Origin: Acinetobacter dispersus
GTDB taxonomy: Bacteria; Pseudomonadota; Gammaproteobacteria; Pseudomonadales; Moraxellaceae
DNA: 64,000 bases
Reading direction: 5' to 3'
NCBI RefSeq assembly: GCF_009884975.1
Contig: NZ_CP041970.1
Coordinates: forward strand, 2,976,001-3,040,000
In this document: positions 57,216-64,000 of the stretch, one piece after another
How positions within the stretch are numbered: the stretch's first letter is position 1
Layout of the letters: every line of letters starts with the position of its first letter
Program-made: the position numbers and the translations under genes
The notes under the pieces: model-generated
Database searches by the model: none
Told to the model about the DNA's origin: nothing
What the model saw: only the letters and a program-made list of their open reading frames with translations

Positions 57216-57782
57216 TTAAAAATGCGCTTGATACAGCGCCAATAATTTTTGTGCACCAACTAGCAGATTTTCTTCCCAATCCAAATGAGCCGTATCATTG
57301 GCACCATCAGTAATATATTTAACTGAAATTAATCTTACACCCAGTTTTTGGCACACTTTTGCCAAGGCATAGGCTTCCATATCGACGAGGTTACAACTGA
57401 CTTTGGGAATTCCTGTTTCAAAAGAATCACCTGTACCACAGATCCCTTTAGGTAAAAGCTCAAAATGAGGCTGAGTATGGATCTCTGCTGGAATTTCGTC
57501 ATCCATCGGTGTCACACCTACGGCAAAACCTAAGGGAGACACATCCATGTCACGCTGCACAAAAGTAATCACCTCAACCAGACTATGCGCATCAAAATGT
57601 GAACTTCCTGCACTGCCTAAATTTATGAGGGTTTTACATCCCGTCTTTTGAATCACCTCAAATGCCTTGAATGCTGCATTAATTTTGCCAATGCCACTGT
57701 AATGAACATCAATTCCAGCTTGTTCAAACAGCCCTTTGGATTCATTCGGCAAAGCCATAATCAGAGCAATATCAGCATTCAT
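57216..57782 (-). CDS. MTA/SAH nucleosidase-like protein of the PNP/UDP phosphorylase family
   Basis: 188 residues, shorter than the roughly 230 of E. coli MtnN. Family features are ALIMALPNESKGLF at the N-terminus, YSGIGKINAA, LINLGSAGS, CNLVDMEAYALAKVCQKLGV (ribose-binding Met-Glu) and SVKYITDGAND with the catalytic-type Asp. It probably cleaves a nucleoside such as 5'-methylthioadenosine or S-adenosylhomocysteine. The reduced length and the DGAND variant leave the substrate open. Confidence 0.82.
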   Translation of the reverse strand: MNADIALIMALPNESKGLFEQAGIDVHYSGIGKINAAFKAFEVIQKTGCKTLINLGSAGSSHFDAHSLVEVITFVQRDMDVSPLGFAVGVTPMDDEIPAEIHTQPHFELLPKGICGTGDSFETGIPKVSCNLVDMEAYALAKVCQKLGVRLISVKYITDGANDTAHLDWEENLLVGAQKLLALYQAHF

Positions 57783-58140
57783 AGAGGACTCTTTTCAATC
57801 AGAACAAACATAGCCTGAATTTAACAAAAAATTTGATACTCGGAAACGTCCTCCGCAACTGTTCGAGACAGGGCTCCATTTATAAAGAGTTGTTTCTGCG
57901 ACTCTTTCAACAAGTTGATGGTAGTCAACGAGTTTTGCGGTGAGCAGTAAAGCTGCGCAAGATGGTTGCTCTTGCGCAGCTTTACTGCTCATGCCGAAAC
58001 AAAAGTAAGTCGAACCGAAGGTTTATCCTGAAATTGGATGAGAACAAATAAGATTCCATCAAGATAATTGTTTTAAAAAAACTAAAGATATAAACCGAAC
58101 TCAGGCTACATAAAAAGGTGTGCTTCGGCACACCTCGATA
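57783..58140. repeat. Intergenic region with a 22-bp perfect hairpin
   Basis: The 358-bp gap contains a perfect inverted repeat: 57941-57962 pairs with 57970-57991 (arms begin TGAGCAGTAAAGC and end GCTTTACTGCTCA) around the seven-base loop TGGTTGC. It is much longer and more GC-rich than the local terminators and has no T-run on either strand. A short open frame across it (57795-57992, minus) looks like a by-product. The region may be a dispersed extragenic element. Confidence 0.6.
58111..58135 (-). terminator. Terminator of the TDT transporter gene
   Basis: AGGTGTGC and GCACACCT enclose a four-base loop (TTCG on the plus strand), with TTTTTA following on the minus strand, directly downstream of the transporter stop. 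Confidence 0.88.
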
Positions 58141-59274
58141 TTATTGCATCTTCTGCTGTAAGGCGACTAAACAAGGAGAGAAAAATAATTGACCGCTATA
58201 CGCCCCTGCCAGTGTTTTCTTCATCACCAATGTCCATAGGCCAACCAACAACAGACTTAAAACCACAGCCGCATACTGTAAGAAATCGATATGTAACTGA
58301 TGCGCCAAGTTGAAGATCGCCAAGATAAACACACCGAATGGGAAAGTCAGTCCCCACCAACCTAAATTAAATGGAATACCAGTACGCATATGACGCAGTG
58401 TGGTCAAAATCGCAATCCCAAACCACCATAAGCCAAAACCTAATAGCACCAAACTTGCCACAATACCCAAGGCTGGAAGTAATGTCGCTAAGCCTTCAAA
58501 GCCCATCGCCTGCATAATGCGTGGCGCTTGCTCACCCAGTAATAATAACGCTAAGGCCCCTGTTCCAATCGGTCCTAGACACAACCAGCTAGAAATCGCG
58601 ACTTCTTTTTCAGGTAACTGGTGTAAAGCTAAACGTAACATCAAAATCGTTAAGATCGCAAAAGCAGGCAGTACAGAAATACCCCACAATACATAGCCTG
58701 TGATCAAGATGGTTAATGCATGTTTATCGGCAGCTAAATGGTGTAATAGCAGCCCCGCTGAGCTGGCAGCGACTTCACAGGCCACGATCGGGAGTAACCA
58801 TACCGCAGTCATACGATGTAATTGATGATCTTGGCAGCTAAACATACAAAATGGCACCACCCACGCAATCACCACCGCAAGAACAACATCGATGTACCAA
58901 AGGTAAGTGGCAATCTGAACGGCAATATCGCCATATAAATGGGTACCAAAACTGAGAAAACCATTGGCAATCGTCGCTAAGCCCATCGGAATCGCACCGA
59001 GGAATAAGCTCATGTTGGGGTGAGTAAAAATCTGTTTGGCTTCAGCCGGAAATAAAATCCAGCGTAAGATATACAGCACACTAAAGGTGCTAAATAACAA
59101 AATATTAAATTGCCATAATTTGGTCGCAAGCATAAATAAGACAGATGAAGCGAAAGGCAGCTGTGCTAAAATCATCGCCACCACACCTGTTCCCATGGTT
59201 GCAGTAAACCAGTTCGGGGTAAAATGGCGAATCACATCGGTGCTCTGCTCTAGCTGATAAAACGGCTTTTTCAT
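58141..59274 (-). CDS. TDT-family transporter (TehA/C4-dicarboxylate/sulfite exporter type)
   Basis: A 377-residue inner-membrane protein with about ten hydrophobic helices. The opening HFTPNWFTATMGTGVVAMIL and later GLATIANGFLSFG and LGWWGLTFPFGVF segments are characteristic of the tellurite-resistance/dicarboxylate transporter family, which also contains Ssu1-type sulfite exporters. Substrate cannot be told from sequence. Sulfite is an attractive guess because SsuD nearby releases sulfite, but the genes are not in one operon. Monocistronic. Confidence 0.87.
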   Translation of the reverse strand: MKKPFYQLEQSTDVIRHFTPNWFTATMGTGVVAMILAQLPFASSVLFMLATKLWQFNILLFSTFSVLYILRWILFPAEAKQIFTHPNMSLFLGAIPMGLATIANGFLSFGTHLYGDIAVQIATYLWYIDVVLAVVIAWVVPFCMFSCQDHQLHRMTAVWLLPIVACEVAASSAGLLLHHLAADKHALTILITGYVLWGISVLPAFAILTILMLRLALHQLPEKEVAISSWLCLGPIGTGALALLLLGEQAPRIMQAMGFEGLATLLPALGIVASLVLLGFGLWWFGIAILTTLRHMRTGIPFNLGWWGLTFPFGVFILAIFNLAHQLHIDFLQYAAVVLSLLLVGLWTLVMKKTLAGAYSGQLFFSPCLVALQQKMQ

Positions 59275-59481
59275 CTCTTTCTCAATATCAAGCGACTATG
59301 CAGCTATTTTAGGGCCAATCATTAAATAAGAAAAATTGATTTATTTTTATTTAATGAATCAATTTAATTGATATAAAGCTTCTAAATATTGAAAATTTCC
59401 TGTGTAAAAACACAACAACAAGACGAAACGCTGAGAATATGGCAATATATAGCCTTTGCAAAATCACTGTATTTAACGCCC

Positions 59482-60483
59482 ATGAAGTTGCTTCGTCTCA
59501 ACGCATTATCGCCAGATTTTCAGTTACCCCCAACTGCGGTAACGATTGGCAATTTTGATGGTGTCCATCTCGGCCATCAAGCGATGATTGCTCAACTCAA
59601 AACGTTGGCTGAAGCGCAAGGCTTAAAAACATTGGTGATGATTTTTGAGCCACAACCACTTGAATTTTTTAAAGGTTATGATGCACCTCCGCGCATCAGC
59701 TCGCTCAGAGAAAAAGTAGAATATTTAACTGAGCTTGGTGTGGACTACATTGCAGTTGCGAAATTTGACCAATATTTTAGAAGCTTAAATGCCACTGAAT
59801 TTGCTGAACTACTCAAATTAAAACTCAATGCACAAAGCCTAGTGTTGGGCGATGACTTCCATTTTGGTAAAGACCGCCAAGGCAACAGCGAATTCTTACG
59901 CGATTATGGTTTTGACGTCACCAATTTAAATACCGTGGCTTTAAATGGTAAACGCGTTAGTTCAACCCGTATTCGTCAGGTCCTTCAAGAAGGTGATCTG
60001 GCGTTAGCGGCAAAACTACTGGGCCGTCCTTATAGCATCACAGGCCGAGTGCAATATGGTGATCAGATTGGTCGCACCCTTGATTTTCCAACCATTAATG
60101 TGCGTTTAAAACGTCACAAACCCTGTTTAAACGGGATTTATGCAGTGGATGTGGTCTGTGAAAATGCATCATTGAATGGAAAAGTAAAACATTCAGATCC
60201 GGCCCTCAACGGGATTGCAGGCTATCAAGCTGACAGTTTGTTTGGTGCAGGTCATGTGGGGACACGCCCAGCCATCAAACAAGACCAGCCTGAATGGCGA
60301 TTAGAGGTACATTTCCCTGATGTTTCTGCTAATCTGTATGGCTTATTGATGCGGGTAACCTTTCTTCACTATTTGCATGGTGAACTGAATTACCCTTCGC
60401 TTGAAGCCCTCAAAGCCGGAATTGATGATGATGTGCAAAAGTTACGAGACTATCGTACTAACACAGCTGAATTTCCTTTTTAA
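59482..60483 (+). CDS. ribF: Bifunctional riboflavin kinase/FAD synthetase RibF
   Basis: 333 residues making FMN and then FAD. The N-terminal adenylyltransferase domain has VTIGNFDGVHLGHQAMIAQL and the RISS/GDDFHFGKDRQG and VSSTRIRQ motifs. The C-terminal kinase domain has GRPYSITGRVQYGDQIGRTLDFPTINV with the conserved PTxN. The frame extends to 59389, but the ATG at 59482 gives the normal N-terminus. Usual order ribF-ileS-lspA, here interrupted by a repeat element. Confidence 0.95.
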   Translation: MKLLRLNALSPDFQLPPTAVTIGNFDGVHLGHQAMIAQLKTLAEAQGLKTLVMIFEPQPLEFFKGYDAPPRISSLREKVEYLTELGVDYIAVAKFDQYFRSLNATEFAELLKLKLNAQSLVLGDDFHFGKDRQGNSEFLRDYGFDVTNLNTVALNGKRVSSTRIRQVLQEGDLALAAKLLGRPYSITGRVQYGDQIGRTLDFPTINVRLKRHKPCLNGIYAVDVVCENASLNGKVKHSDPALNGIAGYQADSLFGAGHVGTRPAIKQDQPEWRLEVHFPDVSANLYGLLMRVTFLHYLHGELNYPSLEALKAGIDDDVQKLRDYRTNTAEFPF

Positions 60484-60493
60484 ATTTAATTAG

Positions 60494-60762
60494 TAGGGTT
60501 TGTTTACACTTCACAATGCTTGCGACAGAGGAGTTTTTTAGACGATACAAGGCATGACTTGCGAAATTTAGTCATTCTAAATGAGCCAAGTTATAACGCA
60601 GTAGCGGCAAAAAATATCCCTGTCCCGAAGGGTTATAGCTAAAACTGCCCCAAACATCGTTATGAAACTTGACAAGGGGATCGCCATTGCCTACGTTTCA
60701 TGCCTTGTTTGTGTGGTTTTAGCCAATAACGCAAGGCATGGCTGAAGTGTTAACAGACCCTA
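60494..60762. mobile_element. MITE-like element between ribF and ileS
   Basis: A 269-bp segment whose ends are inverted repeats. The left end reads TAGGGTTTGTTTACACTTCA and the complement of the right end reads TAGGGTCTGTTAACACTTCA, 18 of 20 matching, with similarity continuing inward (ATGC-TTGCG on both sides). The outermost TA on each side could be a target-site duplication, as made by IS630/mariner-type transposases. It has no coding capacity. Internally, short mutual complements around CAAGGCATGA and CATGCCTTG allow further folding. It fills nearly the whole ribF-ileS gap. Confidence 0.75.
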
Positions 60763-60811
60763 AAGTAATACATGTCAGTTTACAAACTGATCAAACTGGA
60801 AGAAAACTTGC

Positions 60812-63649
60812 ATGAGCGATAAGCAAACTCCTGAAAATGCAGTGGATTATAAAGCCACACTCAATTTGCCAGCGACTGAATTTGCCATGAAGGCAAACTT
60901 GGCTGTGCGTGAAGCCAAATGGTTAGAAGAGTGGTATGCCGACAACATTTATCAGCAGATTCGTGAAGCGCGTATTGGCAAGAAAAAATATGTACTGCAT
61001 GACGGCCCTCCATATGCCAATGGTCAAATCCATTTAGGCCATGCAGTCAATAAAGTGTTAAAAGACATCATTATTAAAAGCCGCGTTTTAGATGGCTTCG
61101 ATGCACCGTATGTACCGGGTTGGGACTGTCACGGCCTACCAATCGAACTGAAAGTCGAAGAAAAAGTCGGTAAAGTAGGCGTTAAAGTTGATGCCTCAAC
61201 TTTCCGTAAGGCTTGCCGCGAATATGCTTACACACAAGTCGAACTACAAAAGAAAGACTTTGTGCGTATGGGCGTTTTTGGTGATTGGGACAATCCATAC
61301 CTCACCATGAACTTCAAGCAAGAAGCGGATATCGTCCGTGCCTTGGGTGCCATTGCCAAAGCTGGTCATATCGAACCAGGTCTAAAACCAGTGAACTGGT
61401 GTATGGACTGTGGTTCGTCATTGGCTGAAGCTGAAGTTGAATACGAAGACAAAAAATCAGATGCGATTGATGTTGGCTTCACGGTTGTTGATCTTAAAGA
61501 GCTCAGCGCACGTTTGAATGTTGATGTTCAAGATGCCACGGATATCGTCATTTGGACCACCACACCATGGACCTTGCCTGCCAACCAAGCAGTCGCGCTA
61601 CATGCTGATATCGACTATCAATTGGTTCAAGTGACCACTGACCGTGGTACGCAAAACTTTATTTTGGCCAAAGACTTGGTTGAATCAGCGATTGAACGTT
61701 ACAAACTGGAAAATCCAGTTGTACTCGCTGATTTCAAAGGTGCTGCAATTGAGAACCTTCTTTTACAACATCCGCTGTTGGCAGATCGTCAAGTCCCTGT
61801 GATTTTAGGCGAGCACGTGATTGCAACCAGTGGTACAGGTGCAGTGCATACCGCACCCGGCCATGGTGTAGACGATTACAAAGTCGGTTTGCTGTATCAA
61901 TTAAAAGTTGAAAACCCTGTCGGCGGTAATGGTGTTTATTTACCAACATCGCCAATTTTTGCAGGGGAACATATCTATAAAGCCAACCCTCAAATCATTG
62001 AGGCATTGGGTGCTGTTGGCCGTCTATGGGCGCATCAGCCAATCAAACATAGCTATCCGCACTGCTGGCGCCATAAAACTCCAATTATCTTCCGTGCGAC
62101 GCCACAATGGTTCATCAGCATGGATGCCAATGGTCTACGCCAAAATGCATTAAATGCAATTGAAAATGAGATCGAATTTGTGCCGGATTGGGGACAAAGC
62201 CGTATTCAGTCGATGATTGAAGGTCGTCCAGACTGGTGTATCTCACGCCAACGTACTTGGGGTGTACCAATCCCATTCTTTGTACACAAAGATACCAATG
62301 CATTGCACCCACGCACACCTGAATTGATCGAAGAAGTGGCTAAACTGATCGAGCAAGAAGGTATCGATGGTTGGTATAACCGTGAAGCAAGCGAGTTCAT
62401 CGGTGCTGATGCAGAACAATATAATGCAGTACGCGATACCTTAGACGTTTGGTTTGACTCTGGAACTACACACTACGCTGTGCTGCGTGAACGTGATGAT
62501 CTACAAGATCCAGCAGACTTATATCTTGAAGGTTCAGATCAACACCGTGGCTGGTTCCAATCGTCGTTGTTAACTTCGATCGCGATCAATGAACGTGCAC
62601 CATATAAAGGCCTACTCACCCACGGTTTCGTGGTTGATGAGAAAGGCCGTAAGATGTCTAAATCATTAGGCAACATCATTACCCCACAAGACATTATCAA
62701 AGATATGGGTGCTGATGGCTTACGTTTCTGGATCGCATCTGCTGACTACCGTTACGAAATGACAGCGGGTAAAGAAATCTTTAGCCGTGCGTCAGATGGT
62801 TATCGTCGTATTCGTAATACCTTACGTTTCTTGTTAGCAAACTTGAATGGCTTCAAACCATCAACAGATGCGTTACCTGTCGACCAGTTGATTGCATTGG
62901 ATCAATACATCTTACAACGTGCTGCTGAGGTTCAAAAAACCATTCAGCAAGCCTATGAAGAGATGAATTTCCACATTGTAACCAATGCACTAACAAGCTT
63001 CTGTATTAATGACTTAGGTGGTTTCTACCTCGACATCATCAAAGATCGTCAGTACACCACCAAAGCAGATTCACAGGCACGTCATTCTGCGCAAACAGCG
63101 CTATATCATATCGTGCAAGCTTTTGTTCGCTGGATGTCACCTATCCTCAGCTTTACCGCACAAGAAGCTTGGCCATTGATTCCAGAACAAACTGGAAAAT
63201 ATGTATTTACCGCAGAATGGTATGACATCCCAACTGCATCAACAGCAAACTTACTGTCTGAAGCAGATTGGCAAACATTGATTAGCGTAAAATCAGCAGT
63301 AAATAAACAGATTGAAGCGGCACGTAACGCTAAACTCATCGGTAGTAACCTATCTGCTAAAGTTGAACTTTGGGCAGATGAAGCATTACAAACATTGTTA
63401 AACCAATTGGCTGATGAATTACGTTTTGTCTTGATTACCTCTCAAGTCATCGTTCACCCTTATGCTGAACAAGGCGAAAGCACAGACCTCGAAGGTCTGC
63501 GTGTGCAAGTTTCAGCAGCAGATGGTGAAAAGTGTGTACGTTGCTGGCATGTATTGCCAGATGTAAATACACACGTTGGTCATGCTGGTTTATGCGCTCG
63601 TTGTATTATCAATGTCACTGGCAGTGGCGAAGTGAGAAAATATGCATAA
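60812..63649 (+). CDS. ileS: Isoleucyl-tRNA synthetase
   Basis: A 945-residue class I aminoacyl-tRNA synthetase. HIGH motif in [22 protein letters not shown] in [15 protein letters not shown], the editing domain with [18 protein letters not shown] and [16 protein letters not shown], and the C-terminal zinc knuckle CVRCW...CARC. It is the typical bacterial mupirocin-sensitive type by length and order. It overlaps lspA by 8 bp. Confidence 0.98.
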   Translation: MSDKQTPENAVDYKATLNLPATEFAMKANLAVREAKWLEEWYADNIYQQIREARIGKKKYVLHDGPPYANGQIHLGHAVNKVLKDIIIKSRVLDGFDAPYVPGWDCHGLPIELKVEEKVGKVGVKVDASTFRKACREYAYTQVELQKKDFVRMGVFGDWDNPYLTMNFKQEADIVRALGAIAKAGHIEPGLKPVNWCMDCGSSLAEAEVEYEDKKSDAIDVGFTVVDLKELSARLNVDVQDATDIVIWTTTPWTLPANQAVALHADIDYQLVQVTTDRGTQNFILAKDLVESAIERYKLENPVVLADFKGAAIENLLLQHPLLADRQVPVILGEHVIATSGTGAVHTAPGHGVDDYKVGLLYQLKVENPVGGNGVYLPTSPIFAGEHIYKANPQIIEALGAVGRLWAHQPIKHSYPHCWRHKTPIIFRATPQWFISMDANGLRQNALNAIENEIEFVPDWGQSRIQSMIEGRPDWCISRQRTWGVPIPFFVHKDTNALHPRTPELIEEVAKLIEQEGIDGWYNREASEFIGADAEQYNAVRDTLDVWFDSGTTHYAVLRERDDLQDPADLYLEGSDQHRGWFQSSLLTSIAINERAPYKGLLTHGFVVDEKGRKMSKSLGNIITPQDIIKDMGADGLRFWIASADYRYEMTAGKEIFSRASDGYRRIRNTLRFLLANLNGFKPSTDALPVDQLIALDQYILQRAAEVQKTIQQAYEEMNFHIVTNALTSFCINDLGGFYLDIIKDRQYTTKADSQARHSAQTALYHIVQAFVRWMSPILSFTAQEAWPLIPEQTGKYVFTAEWYDIPTASTANLLSEADWQTLISVKSAVNKQIEAARNAKLIGSNLSAKVELWADEALQTLLNQLADELRFVLITSQVIVHPYAEQGESTDLEGLRVQVSAADGEKCVRCWHVLPDVNTHVGHAGLCARCIINVTGSGEVRKYA

Positions 63650-64000
63650 TTCTGTGCAAACAAGCCCAACAAAAAAAGGCTTATTCCAATTTTACCCGCA
63701 CAACGTACTCTGGCTTGGACTTTCAGTCCTTGCCATTGTGTTGGATCAATGGACCAAATGGATTGCAAGTTCGCATTTAAACTATGCGGACCCTGTTCCC
63801 GTCCTGCCGTTTTTAAATTGGACACTGCTGCATAATTATGGCGCAGCATTCAGCTTTTTGTCGGATGCAGGTGGCTGGCAACGCTACTTCTTTACCTCAT
63901 TAGCAGGTTTTGTTTCGGTAATTTTTGTTTTCTGGCTGATGCGTATGCCTAAGAAAATGATTGTATTACCGATGGCAATTGCCTTGATTCTTGGTGGAGC
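63642..64000 (+). CDS. lspA: Lipoprotein signal peptidase LspA (partial, N-terminal part)
   Basis: The plus strand from the ATG at 63642 encodes [17 protein letters not shown] followed by membrane segments. The conserved LDQWTKW and [21 protein letters not shown] blocks of type II signal peptidase are present. The window ends after about 119 residues, before the second catalytic Asp region. It removes lipoprotein signal peptides, including those of Wza, both SsuA copies and the tiny lipoprotein described here. It overlaps ileS by 8 bp. Confidence 0.94.
   Translation, partial: MHNSVQTSPTKKGLFQFYPHNVLWLGLSVLAIVLDQWTKWIASSHLNYADPVPVLPFLNWTLLHNYGAAFSFLSDAGGWQRYFFTSLAGFVSVIFVFWLMRMPKKMIVLPMAIALILGG

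Noticed and set aside
57795..57992. 65-codon minus-strand open frame across the 22-bp hairpin
   Set aside because: It spans a perfect inverted repeat, has no Shine-Dalgarno or recognisable domain, and looks like read-through of an extragenic repeat.
1..64000. CRISPR array, tRNA/rRNA genes, full insertion sequences, prophage or toxin-antitoxin genes
   Set aside because: I looked for spaced direct repeats, cloverleaf-like segments, transposase motifs and small paired regulators and found none that could be supported.

Overview
The window is a chromosomal segment of an Acinetobacter species. The evidence is the gene order, in which a capsule (K) locus runs between an FKBP isomerase/murJ side and the lldP lactate permease side, followed by murJ, ampD, nadC, a Tat-exported phospholipase C and rph. 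The species cannot be fixed from the sequence alone.

Layout. Bases 1-1936 hold the end of an L-lactate operon (lldP and a partial lldR, minus strand) with two LldR-type operators at 2000-2126. Bases 2324-32275 are the capsule locus. The conserved sugar-precursor module (pgm, galE/gne1, pgi, ugd, galU) spans 2324-8583. An unrecognised secreted protein gene follows at 9031-10539. A long minus-strand operon (26529 down to 10787) carries gna, dgaA, dgaB, dgaC, a glycosyltransferase, wzx, wzy, a second glycosyltransferase, a WbpI-type 2-epimerase, a third glycosyltransferase, the initiating transferase, acetyltransferase, aminotransferase and the 4,6-dehydratase gdr. mnaA lies upstream of it, and the export genes wza-wzb-wzc are divergent. 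The predicted precursors are UDP-QuiNAc4NAc (first sugar), UDP-ManNAc3NAcA and probably UDP-ManNAc or its acid. Three glycosyltransferases plus one initiating transferase suggest a tetrasaccharide repeat polymerised by the Wzx/Wzy route. The centre (about 17.6-22.6 kb) is visibly AT-rich, as expected for exchanged serotype-specific DNA.

Bases 32453-45710 hold two tandem FKBP genes, murJ, ampD, nadC, two tiny membrane or secreted proteins, the phospholipase C gene preceded by a previously unmarked 46-residue lipoprotein gene, rph, and a fatty-acid desaturase plus reductase pair divergent from a FabR/DesT-like regulator. Between the last two is a striking array of four operator-like elements on an exact 19-bp spacing. 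A second TetR gene and dsbA follow.

Bases 45889-64000 hold ubiG-gph-yciK, an RcnB-like periplasmic protein, argA, a sulfonate operon (two different binding lipoproteins, ssuD, ssuC, ssuB, no ssuE), a RutR-like regulator, a Sel1-repeat protein, a nucleosidase-like gene, a TDT-family transporter, ribF, ileS and the start of lspA. The gap between ribF and ileS is filled by a 269-bp MITE-like element with terminal inverted repeats, and a 22-bp perfect hairpin sits between the nucleosidase and transporter genes. No tRNA, rRNA, CRISPR array or transposase gene was seen. The items most worth a second look are the unknown secreted capsule-locus protein, the Ugd lacking its catalytic cysteine, the 19-bp operator array, the small lipoprotein next to phospholipase C and the MITE.
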